From positions 1-25,767 of the forward strand of contig URMC01000016.1 of NCBI GenBank assembly GCA_900548735.1: a DNA stretch of 25,767 nucleotides, written 5' to 3'. How positions within the stretch are numbered: position 1 is the stretch's first letter; the number at the start of each line of letters is the position of its first letter. Positions 15,501-21,325 of this stretch are shown in pieces. A model generated the notes under the pieces. The model saw only the letters and a program-made list of their open reading frames with translations, was not told the DNA's origin and did not search any database. A program made the position numbers and the translations under genes. Origin of the DNA: an uncultured Eubacteriales bacterium (lineage in GTDB: Bacteria; Bacillota; Clostridia; Oscillospirales; CAG-272).

Positions 15501-16190
15501 GAGATTTCCAAGGGCTTTGACAATGCAATCAACACAACCAACCTGTCGTTTGTGGAGTTGCAACGGGGGCTCGCCGAAAAGGTGAGCGACACCTATATGA
15601 TTCATTCTTCGGAGTATATCAGCGGCACGAGAGCAGACGACCCGTATCACTGGACGTGCGAGGATATGTTGCAGATCGGGCTTGCGGTGGGGCGGCAGTT
15701 CCTCACCCTGAGAGGGCAGGGGGCGCTGATTCCGGCGCCCGCCGAGAGCGACTATGTGGCGGAGGTGTTTGACAGCGCCGGCACGTCACTGGGGAAGTAT
15801 GTCAGCCTTGCGTGGGCGATTAACACCGCCCCCGCGGGCGCGACGGTGAAGTTGCTGCGGGATGTGACCCTCACCGCCTCGCTGAACCTCGGCAACAAAA
15901 ACGCCGTCACCTTTGACGGCAACGGCTACACGATGACGGTCAGTGCCGCGGACACGGCAATCCGCCTGACGAATGTGGAGCTGACGTTTGTCAACGTGAA
16001 GCTGGTGAACACAATCAGGTCCGCCACGGCTTACGGCATCACCTGTTTTGCCGGGGCAAAACTGAATTTTGCAAGCGGCAGTATCACGACAAACGGTGCA
16101 GATTACGCCGTTTACAAAGCACAGGGCACACCTGATGTGACCCTTGCCGCCGATGTCACCGTGACCGGCGCGGCGAATGTGAGCAATTAG
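12510..16190 (+). CDS. Secreted multidomain protein: beta-helix, unnamed domain, sialate O-acetylesterase-like SGNH domain, beta-helix
   Basis: A 1226-residue exported protein from an ATG preceded by AAAGGAG. Residues 1-29 are a signal peptide (lysine/arginine start, long hydrophobic core, AGA before ESYA). Residues about 45-600 are Gly/Thr/Ile-rich repeats typical of a right-handed parallel beta-helix, with many GGT, GGxF and GGxI turns. Residues about 615-775 form a domain starting GAQVRYTAGTTGLRFVSAV that I cannot name. Residues about 782-1068 are an SASA-type esterase (PF03629): GQSN with nucleophile S792, GPELG (855-859), WMQGESD (951-957) and D1044-x2-H1047. A second short beta-helix (about 1084-1226) repeats the N-terminal cap pattern. 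There is no LPXTG, dockerin or transmembrane tail, so it is probably released. Likely role: removing acetyl groups from a host or plant glycan. Confidence 0.88.
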   Translation: MKRNFLHFALIFLFILLFVCLFCLAAGAESYADDATAVAAGAVARVGTAGGDGYYPALDAALAAAADGDTVTLLADATLASATVDKKITLDGAGHTLKSDGIAAGTKTYWLTVTGEVTFRNVRIDAGYLFALNAKSGAKVTFTDKTSLWGIGSGVRNILIYNEAGAIMTVDNGCVLTVENAPANNAVTATVKNNGTLHVYGAIRNLSTRTDQWNRCIHGDSTGRNGFLYLYDGGLIELPSGGSSTKGGGAVFTNGTFVMTGGTVRTGSNASNGAIYINSAKAGLHHRITGGTIETASPLCAVKLVTTTADTSLEIGGTAKIITTDTAAAAFLLADTTNAANGTLTLTLSGTAALSSKKEGIRLTGKTAVNLNVTGGTITAMHGIFGNDKNTPVTAVFEGGRITAANRAVSLSNGKYHITFRGGTFTATGSDKACVSVLGGANSGSEVTITGGEFIARKNTMTALALWGSVGAKAAPRAEDLNTKIYGGYFYSEYIACVHVQQGAVASIWGGVFENAGSKGDASPGNAVRVGYTSNVSGEVHVFGGIFFLRGLYGGVFGVVESASSATDYAYCVLDIQGYTAVGGTGAVRNYGTGTPHTAWAASRNRGTQNAPVTARGAQVRYTAGTTGLRFVSAVSRETIDYLTGIADAGSITYGTVIAPREYADSVSVFTAELLARAGKKYLDIPAVNGITENADGSLTLRAAIVNLKKENIAREFAGAAYVQYRVNGVVCRMYASYQPDLNARSAEQVARLALTSGSTFTAAQTEVLTGYWNPETAVKKVLDVYLIAGQSNASGSTYATNAFKNSDPQFTAGYENIYYSGVSRTAIDDILPTNKVNFVQPAKVGMGKTSDFMGPELGIAKALSAYYNGAAGNEAAIIKYGAGGTRLFDKLSGTDKPEGNWTPPTWLKTHTPAGEKSGGLYRNFLSLVEETVYYYRVLGYTEINLCGIFWMQGESDRQDVNVATYTDLFATLAADMRNDFAGVFDSETANAPVLVGEISKGFDNAINTTNLSFVELQRGLAEKVSDTYMIHSSEYISGTRADDPYHWTCEDMLQIGLAVGRQFLTLRGQGALIPAPAESDYVAEVFDSAGTSLGKYVSLAWAINTAPAGATVKLLRDVTLTASLNLGNKNAVTFDGNGYTMTVSAADTAIRLTNVELTFVNVKLVNTIRSATAYGITCFAGAKLNFASGSITTNGADYAVYKAQGTPDVTLAADVTVTGAANVSN

Positions 16191-16200
16191 GAGGACGCGC

Positions 16201-16229
16201 GGGGGGCGCCTTTGCAAAAGGCGCCCCCC
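16201..16229. repeat. Perfect GC-rich hairpin after the secreted-protein gene
   Basis: GGGGGGCGCCTTT (16201-16213) and AAAGGCGCCCCCC (16217-16229) form a 13-bp stem around GCA. There is no T-run on either side, so it may protect the 3' end or act as a weak terminator; the strong terminator is at 16422-16450. Confidence 0.6.
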
Positions 16230-16271
16230 GTACCCCCGCGAAAATCTTAAAAATGATCAGGCGAGCGCGCC

Positions 16272-16450
16272 GCGGGAAAGCGCACCCAATTTTCCGGCAA
16301 CAATTGCCGGAAAGTTTTTGCGGCCGCCTTGCGGCGGGGCGAGTAGGCTGGCACGTTACTTTGGGTGTACGCACCCAACATCCCGGCATCGGTCGCCCGA
16401 AAGTTTTTGCGGGAGTTTAAGAGGGGGCTTTTTTCAAAAAGCCCCCTTTT
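16272..16450 (+). repeat. 114-bp structured repeat, one shortened and one full copy
   Basis: The full copy starts near 16340 (equivalent to the CTGACAGG point of the array) with inner stem TTGGGTG/CACCCAA around TACG, the AAAGTTTTT box at 16400 and the terminator hairpin. A shorter diverged copy precedes it, with its own AAAGTTTTT at 16311 and a CCGGCAA/TTGCCGG palindrome. The two boxes are 89 bp apart, so the first copy lacks its T-rich terminator segment. The remainder of the spacer up to 16549 shows no gene. Confidence 0.7.
16422..16450. terminator. Bidirectional terminator in the repeat
   Basis: AGGGGGCTTTTT (16422-16433) and AAAAAGCCCCCT (16436-16447) pair around TC, with TTT following. 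It separates the GH30 operon from the convergent PAP2 gene. Confidence 0.8.
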
Positions 16451-16549
16451 GACTCCCTCGGAAATTTTTACACGGCGCACGCCGAGCTTTCGCTGTGTGC
16501 GCTCAACTGACTCTGAAAGCCGCACCGCAGGCGGTGCCCGCAAAGACTT

Positions 16550-17233
16550 TTAGGCAACTACCGCCGGGCGCGCGGCAAGCGCGGCGGTGCCGGAGAGAAA
16601 CGCCAGCAACAGCGCCCCGCCGAGCAACAGCCCGCCGAGAATGTCGGTCAGCCAGTGCACCCCGGAGAAAAGCCGCCCGCAAACCAAGGCAAGCAACAGC
16701 GCCCCGCAGATGCTCTCTCCTACCGCCATGAGCCATTTAACCCGCACACGGTGTGCGATTTCCACCATTGCGGTGCCAAACAGCACCACCGCCAGCACCA
16801 TGTGAGAGGAGGGGAAGGAAGGCTCCGGCTCCGCCCCAAGCAAAACCGGGCGGTAATTGATCACTACCTTTTCAAACAGCACGTACGCCGCGCCGGTTAC
16901 AAGATAGATGCCGCCAAGCAGATAAAGGTCGGCATCCACAAGGCAAAAGCGCCGGCGCCGGATCAGCTGATATACGCCAAGCCCCACGAAAAAGGCGGGC
17001 GCGGCAAAAGCAAAATACCCGATTACCCCCGTAACGATATACAAAACACGGTGAAACCCGATGGCATCCCTTACTGCGCCGTTCCATGCGGCAAGCCCGA
17101 TTTCGGTGCCGGCGGCACCGATGGGGCGCACATCCACGGTGCAAAGCAATAAAATCAGCACGAAGAAAAGGGCAAGCAGGCACCCGGCGGCACATCCGGT
17201 ACCGATGGCTGTTCTTTTTTTGTTTTCTGTCAT
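16550..17233 (-). CDS. PAP2-family membrane phosphatase, divergent type
   Basis: A 227-residue membrane protein from the ATG at 17233, with GGAGG 6 nt upstream; the frame to 17311 lies inside the promoter. C2 is PSSH (141-144) and C3 is R187-x5-H193-x3-D197, so the catalytic histidines are kept. C1 is unusual: FEKVVINYRP has the Lys one residue too close to the Arg-Pro (K122, R128), leaving E121 at the canonical Lys position. Similar C1 variants occur, as far as I recall, in other clostridial PAP2 proteins, so this may be a subfamily trait. Several hydrophobic segments cover most of the protein. Substrate unknown. It is transcribed alone from a very strong promoter, back to back with glutamine synthetase. 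Confidence 0.85.
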   Translation of the reverse strand: MTENKKRTAIGTGCAAGCLLALFFVLILLLCTVDVRPIGAAGTEIGLAAWNGAVRDAIGFHRVLYIVTGVIGYFAFAAPAFFVGLGVYQLIRRRRFCLVDADLYLLGGIYLVTGAAYVLFEKVVINYRPVLLGAEPEPSFPSSHMVLAVVLFGTAMVEIAHRVRVKWLMAVGESICGALLLALVCGRLFSGVHWLTDILGGLLLGGALLLAFLSGTAALAARPAVVA

Positions 17234-17282
17234 ATGAAACCTCCGCGCCCGCCCCGCGGGTGCAATTTTCTTTTCCACTGGT

Positions 17283-17311
17283 ATTATACCCCCACGCGCG
17301 CTCTGTGTCAA
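17283..17311 (-). promoter_or_regulatory. Consensus sigma-A promoter of the PAP2 gene
   Basis: On the minus strand: TTGACA (17311-17306), exactly 17 bp, TATAAT (17288-17283). Both hexamers are perfect. Only 13 bp separate its -35 from the -35 of the divergent glutamine synthetase promoter. Confidence 0.92.
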
Positions 17312-17324
17312 GTATACTTTCCGC

Positions 17325-17354
17325 TTGACAAACCGCGCCGCGCCGCGATATAAT
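17325..17354 (+). promoter_or_regulatory. Consensus sigma-A promoter of the glutamine synthetase gene
   Basis: TTGACA (17325-17330), 18-bp GC-only-like spacer (CCGCGCC repeats), TATAAT (17349-17354). The ATG is about 30 nt downstream, leaving a leader of roughly 25 nt with AAAGGCGG (17371-17378) and no room for a long riboregulator. Confidence 0.9.
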
Positions 17355-17385
17355 GTATTGAAAGAATTGGAAAGGCGGTATCCGG

Positions 17386-19476
17386 ATGAAAAACGTGCCC
17401 GAAATTTTCGGCAATATGGTATTCAATGAAGAGGTGATGAGACAGCGCCTGCCGCAAAGTGTATTTCAGGCAATGTTGCACATCATTGAGGAAGGCAAGG
17501 AGATCGACCCCGCGATTGCCGATACCGTGGCAAATGCCATGAAGGACTGGGCAATCGAAAAGGGAGCTACCCATTACACGCACTGGTTCCAGCCCCTCAC
17601 GGGTGTCACTGCCGAAAAGCATGACGCTTTTATCGCCCCTGTCAGCAACGGGCAGGCGGTGATGGAATTTTCGGGCAAGGAGCTGATTAAAGGGGAGCCG
17701 GATGCTTCCTCTTTCCCCTCCGGGGGGCTGCGCGCCACGTTTGAGGCACGTGGCTACACCGCGTGGGACCCCGCGTCCTTTGCCTTTGTCAAGGACGGAA
17801 CGCTGTATATCCCCACTGCATTCTGCTCCTACACCGGGGAAGCGCTGGACGCCAAAACGCCCTTGCTTCGCTCCATGGACGCGCTTTCCGCCGAGGGCGT
17901 GCGATTGCTGCGCCTTTTCGGGGATGACCGCACCGAGCGGATTCAGACCACCGTCGGCGCTGAACAGGAGTATTTTATCACCGATGCGGAGCTTTTTCGC
18001 CGCCGCAAGGATTTGCTTTATACCGGGCGCACGCTGTTCGGCGCGCCGGCGCCCAAAGGGCAGGAGCTGGAGGATCATTATTTCGGACCCCTCAAAACCC
18101 GCATCGGCAAATTTATGGCGGAGGTGGACGAAGAATTGTGGCGCCTTGGCGTGTTTGCCAAAACCAAGCACAACGAGGTGGCGCCGGGGCAGCATGAGTT
18201 GGCACCCGTGTTTGTGACGCTGAATCTTGCAGTGGATCAGAACCTGCTGGTGATGTCCGTGATGAAAAAGGTGGCGGAGCGGCACGGGCTGGTCTGTTTG
18301 CTGCATGAAAAGCCCTACGAGGGCGTGAACGGCTCGGGCAAGCACAACAACTGGTCCATCCGCGCCGAGGGCGGGAAAAACCTGCTCAAGCCCGGCAAAA
18401 CGCCGATGGAAAACAAGCAGTTTTTGCTGTTTCTCGCCGCGGTGCTCAAAGCCGTGGACGATTATCAGGATCTGCTTCGCGTGTCGGTTGCCTATGCCGG
18501 CAACGACCATCGCCTTGGTGCCGACGAGGCACCCCCCGCCATTGTTTCGGTGTTTGTAGGGGAGGACTTGCAGGCGGTGATAGACGCGATCGTGGAGGGG
18601 ACTGCCTACAAGGGCGCCGTGCGCGGGAAAATGAATCTCGGCGTGCCCTCGGTGCCGACGTTCACCAAGGACACCACCGACCGCAACCGCACCAGCCCGT
18701 TTGCCTTTACCGGCAATAAATTCGAGTTCCGTATGCCCGGCTCCTCGCAGAATATCGCCCTCCCGAACACGGTGCTTAACACCGCGGTGGCTGAGTCCTT
18801 CCGTCAGTTTGCGGACATACTGGAAAAGGCACCGGATTTTGACGCGGCGCTGACGGCGCTGATCCGTGATACCCTGAAGGCGCATGGGAGAATCATTTTC
18901 AACGGCAACGGCTATTCGCCCGAATGGGAGGCGGAGGCGGCGCGCCGCGGGCTTTCCAACCTGCGGGATTCGGTTTCGGCTTATGCGGTGCTCTCCGAGG
19001 AGAAGAATATCCGCCTGTTTGCCGATCATCTGGTGATGAGCCGGGCGGAAATGGTGTCAAGGCAGGAGATCCTTTACGAAAACTACGCCAAGGTGATCAA
19101 CATTGAGGCGCAGACGATGCTGGAAATGGTGCAAAAGGACATTATACCTGCTGTGAACAAATATATAGGGGAGCTTGCGGCAACTGCCGCCGCCAAGACC
19201 ACCGTGGTGAAGAGCGCGGACGTGACGGCGGAAACCGACCTGATCACGCGGCTTTCCGCGTTGGTAGGCGGAAGCTACCGCACCGCCGCCGCGCTTCGCG
19301 CGGCGGATGCGGCTGTACGGGCGCTTCCGGCGGGCAGGGAGAGCGCCACCGCGTTCCGCGACCGGGTGCTCCCCGCAATGCGGGAATTGAGAAAGCAGGT
19401 AGACGAAATGGAAACGCTGACCGCCACCGAATACTGGCCGATGCCCACATATGGAGATCTGATGTTCCGCGTGTGA
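17386..19476 (+). CDS. glnA: Glutamine synthetase type III
   Basis: A 696-residue cytosolic enzyme, full length for GSIII (about 700 residues, sometimes called GlnN). It makes glutamine from glutamate, ammonia and ATP. The family blocks are present: THYTHWFQPLTG (62-73), SSFPSGGLRATFEARGYTAWD (108-128), VGAEQEYF with metal-binding glutamates (190-197), NEVAPGQHE (263-271), NGSGKHNNWS (315-324), NRTSPFAFTG and the K-x-EFRMPGSSQN block. A C-terminal helical region characteristic of type III ends in EYWPMPTYGDLMFRV. It is an isolated gene with its own consensus promoter; no GlnR-like operator palindrome or nitrogen genes are visible beside it. A 114-bp repeat with terminator follows. Confidence 0.97.
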   Translation: MKNVPEIFGNMVFNEEVMRQRLPQSVFQAMLHIIEEGKEIDPAIADTVANAMKDWAIEKGATHYTHWFQPLTGVTAEKHDAFIAPVSNGQAVMEFSGKELIKGEPDASSFPSGGLRATFEARGYTAWDPASFAFVKDGTLYIPTAFCSYTGEALDAKTPLLRSMDALSAEGVRLLRLFGDDRTERIQTTVGAEQEYFITDAELFRRRKDLLYTGRTLFGAPAPKGQELEDHYFGPLKTRIGKFMAEVDEELWRLGVFAKTKHNEVAPGQHELAPVFVTLNLAVDQNLLVMSVMKKVAERHGLVCLLHEKPYEGVNGSGKHNNWSIRAEGGKNLLKPGKTPMENKQFLLFLAAVLKAVDDYQDLLRVSVAYAGNDHRLGADEAPPAIVSVFVGEDLQAVIDAIVEGTAYKGAVRGKMNLGVPSVPTFTKDTTDRNRTSPFAFTGNKFEFRMPGSSQNIALPNTVLNTAVAESFRQFADILEKAPDFDAALTALIRDTLKAHGRIIFNGNGYSPEWEAEAARRGLSNLRDSVSAYAVLSEEKNIRLFADHLVMSRAEMVSRQEILYENYAKVINIEAQTMLEMVQKDIIPAVNKYIGELAATAAAKTTVVKSADVTAETDLITRLSALVGGSYRTAAALRAADAAVRALPAGRESATAFRDRVLPAMRELRKQVDEMETLTATEYWPMPTYGDLMFRV

Positions 19477-19498
19477 GCGCCGCCTGCCACCTGCGGTC

Positions 19499-19640
19499 CC
19501 TGCGGCCGCCTGCGGCGGGGCTTTCAGGCTGATGCCTTACTTTGGGTGCGCTCGCCGAAAGTTCGGCATCAGCCGCTCAAAGGTTTTTGCGGGATTTAAA
19601 GGGGGCTTTTTTCAAAAAGCCCCCTTTTCGCGCGCCTGCG
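19499..19640 (+). repeat. 114-bp structured repeat, single copy with complete terminator
   Basis: The unit starts near 19521. GGCTGATGCC (19527-19536) and GGCATCAGCC (19565-19574) form a perfect 10-bp outer stem enclosing ACTTTGGG/CCGAAAGT with one mismatch, followed by the GGTTTTTGC box. It ends in AAAGGGGGCTTTTT (19598-19611) and AAAAAGCCCCCTTT (19614-19627), a 14-bp bidirectional terminator that probably ends the glutamine synthetase mRNA. Confidence 0.8.
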
Positions 19641-19677
19641 GCGGGCAATAGAGTCAGTATGTTCGCCGCCGGAATGT

Positions 19678-19740
19678 TGCATGGCGTTTCTTTTTGATAG
19701 CTTTTTCTTTGCGCCTACACCTGCAAAGAAAAAGCGGGTA
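19678..19740. repeat. CTTTTTCTTTG module with 13-bp inverted repeat
   Basis: GCTTTTTCTTTGC (19700-19712) and GCAAAGAAAAAGC (19723-19735) are perfect inverse copies with a 10-nt loop. The preceding GCGTTTCTTTTTGATA matches 9677-9697 closely. It could form a hairpin in either transcript; no gene is seen here. Confidence 0.65.
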
Positions 19741-19848
19741 TGGAAACAGATTGTGTAACGGACAGAGTATCTTTTTGTAGAGGCGACCAATGGTCGGCAC
19801 CTGCGGTGAAGTAAGGTGTTTTCCGCGATGTTCGCATAAACGAAAAAA

Positions 19849-19975
19849 GGCCCCCTTGTGTAAAGGGGGCTGGCGCGCGAGCGCCTGAGGGATTGTAAAA
19901 GTTTCAAATTTGCAGGAAAGAAAATAAAGATAGTTTTGTCAGGCACAACCCCTGTGTAAGGGGAGGTGCGCTGCC
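19849..19975 (+). repeat. MITE-like composite repeat, second copy
   Basis: A GCCCCCTT/AAGGGGGC hairpin (19850-19870) runs into TGGCGCGCGAGCGCC, TGAGGGATTGTAAAA, an AAAGATAGT motif, GCACAAC and a final CCCCTGTGTAAGGGGAGG. Read backwards, 9780-9922 has the same order of parts, but the two copies differ in the middle. The stretch 19741-19848 shows nothing I can name, and no coding sequence is supportable between 19477 and 20124. Confidence 0.6.
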
Positions 19976-20001
19976 GGGAAGAAAGATAAAAATTTCTGCA
20001 A

Positions 20002-20128
20002 GCGGGAGGGGAACCCCCTCCCCTACAGAGATTAGATTTACGCCGGTACGCGGGAGGATATAGAATCCTCCCCTACGAAATTATAATTTCGGCCGGTATG
20101 CGGGTTCAGATACCTCCTGTCAGGCTAA
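20002..20128. repeat. Three-step series of GCGGG-starting palindromic modules, ending in CTGACAGG element copy B
   Basis: Modules begin at 20002 (48 bp), 20050 (50 bp) and 20100 (29 bp), each with GCGGG. The first two share a hairpin (GGGAGGGG/CCCCTCCC; GGGAGGAT/ATCCTCCC), CCCTAC, an A/T-rich part (the second contains the perfect palindrome GAAATTATAATTTC) and CGCCGGTA or GGCCGGTA. The third is GCGGGTTCAGATACC followed by TCCTGTCAGGCTAA, the right half of the element at 6647-6697. Bases 20125-20127 also encode the TAG stop of the Mbeg1-like gene. Confidence 0.65.
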
Positions 20129-21219
20129 CTGAAGGATTTCTTTTCTGCCCGGCGGGATTCGGTCAGGGCACCGAGGGAGTCGGCAAGGATTTCCCGCACG
20201 TCGGGCGAGAGTCCGGAATACGCGCGGTACAGGTTGCGGAGCAGTTTGATTTTTCCCGTGCCGAGGTCGTCCAGTCTTGTCAGCTCCGCGCGCTCCAGAA
20301 TGGTGAACAGCGCTTCGCTGAACTGGCGCTTCCGCTCGGGCGAAAGCTCCCGGACAAACCGGGCAAGAATTGCCTCTGTGCGTTTGCCAAACGCAGTACG
20401 TTCCGGGGTATATACAAAATCCGCGCCCGAAATTTCCCACGAATAGGCGTCATGCTGCATGATGCCGGAGGCGGTGCTTTTCACGATTTTATAATTGGTG
20501 TCGTGCTCCAGCAGGACCCCTACGATCGAGGACTCCGGCAGGTAGGTGTGAATACGGGGGCGCATTTCTTCATATTCCGGGGTGGAAAGCGTTTCATCGC
20601 AGAATCCCGGTCCATCACAGTTGAATACCGTTTTGATGCGCTCCCGCACCTCCACCGGGCTGTGAATGGCGGCAAACATGGCAAGATTGCCCCCCTTGGA
20701 GTGCCCGCCAAGGTAAATTTTGCGCAAAGGGAACGCCGCGGCGACCTCCCGCAGATACCGCACGGCGTGCAGTTGCGCCGGCACCGGGCAGTCATAACTC
20801 ATACGGAAGTCCTCCCGCCAGCCGACCAGCGAATTGTCGGTCCCTTCAAACGCCACAAACAGCGCCTGACCCGGCAAAATCACCGTGATGGCGGCAAACT
20901 GCACGCCCTCTGCCCGGTCGATCAGCTTTTTTGCCGCCGTCAGGCGAAGGGAAGAAAAGCGCGCGCTGTCGCGCAGTGCCGCCAGCAGGCGGTGGTGCTT
21001 GTCGTCAAAGCCGGTTTCCACCTCGGTCACCGGGCGGGCAAAGTAGGCATCTGCCGCCGCCGCAAGACGAATCGGCTCCGCCCCCGGCGCCTCCGGCACG
21101 ATTCCCTCCAGGCGGATGTAGGGCAACACCGAGAAAATCAGCCCGTCCACCGGGGAGAGCGGCACGTTTCCGAACGTGAGATCTCCGCGCCAGGTTAAGT
21201 AATCAAAGATATTGCTCAT
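20125..21219 (-). CDS. Mbeg1-like (DUF2974) alpha/beta-hydrolase-fold protein
   Basis: A 364-residue protein from the ATG at 21219 with AAGGAGG 5 nt upstream; the frame to 21309 spans the promoter. The start MSNIFDYLTWRGDLTF, the FVAFEGTDNSLVGWREDF block (121-138) and GGHSKGGNLA (171-180) match the DUF2974/Mbeg1-like family. The GHSKG lipase elbow gives S174 as likely nucleophile; D202 in VFNCDGPGF and a later His such as the one in MQHDAYSWEI may complete the triad. There is no signal peptide or membrane segment. The natural substrate is unknown; hydrolysis of an ester is the family-based expectation. The stop codon lies in a repeat element. It is expressed from its own promoter directly after the MFS terminator. 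Confidence 0.88.
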   Translation of the reverse strand: MSNIFDYLTWRGDLTFGNVPLSPVDGLIFSVLPYIRLEGIVPEAPGAEPIRLAAAADAYFARPVTEVETGFDDKHHRLLAALRDSARFSSLRLTAAKKLIDRAEGVQFAAITVILPGQALFVAFEGTDNSLVGWREDFRMSYDCPVPAQLHAVRYLREVAAAFPLRKIYLGGHSKGGNLAMFAAIHSPVEVRERIKTVFNCDGPGFCDETLSTPEYEEMRPRIHTYLPESSIVGVLLEHDTNYKIVKSTASGIMQHDAYSWEISGADFVYTPERTAFGKRTEAILARFVRELSPERKRQFSEALFTILERAELTRLDDLGTGKIKLLRNLYRAYSGLSPDVREILADSLGALTESRRAEKKSFS

Positions 21220-21253
21220 AGAGACCTCCTTCTGATGAATAGATTCTGTTTTT

Positions 21254-21282
21254 ATTGTAGCATAACGGCAAAAGCCTGTCAA
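21254..21282 (-). promoter_or_regulatory. Promoter of the Mbeg1-like gene
   Basis: On the minus strand: TTGACA (21282-21277), 17-bp spacer, TACAAT (21259-21254) with an extended TGC. The -35 box begins one base after the T-run of the upstream terminator. Confidence 0.85.
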
Positions 21283-21283
21283 G

Positions 21284-21325
21284 AAAAAAGGACCGGGAAA
21301 TTGCGGCATTTCCCGGTCCTTTTTT
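21284..21325 (-). terminator. Terminator of the MFS gene
   Basis: ATTTCCCGGTCCTTTTTT (21308-21325) pairs with 21284-21301 in an 18-bp perfect stem around a 6-nt loop. Read on the minus strand it ends in six U residues. The first stem base overlaps the TAA stop of the MFS gene. Confidence 0.92.

Noticed and set aside
17308..19029. 573-residue minus-strand frame
   Set aside because: Antisense shadow of type III glutamine synthetase, whose plus-strand product has all family motifs.
19596..19946. 116-residue minus-strand frame, and a similar one at 9660-9869
   Set aside because: Composed entirely of terminator and repeat sequence; no ribosome binding site or conserved domain.
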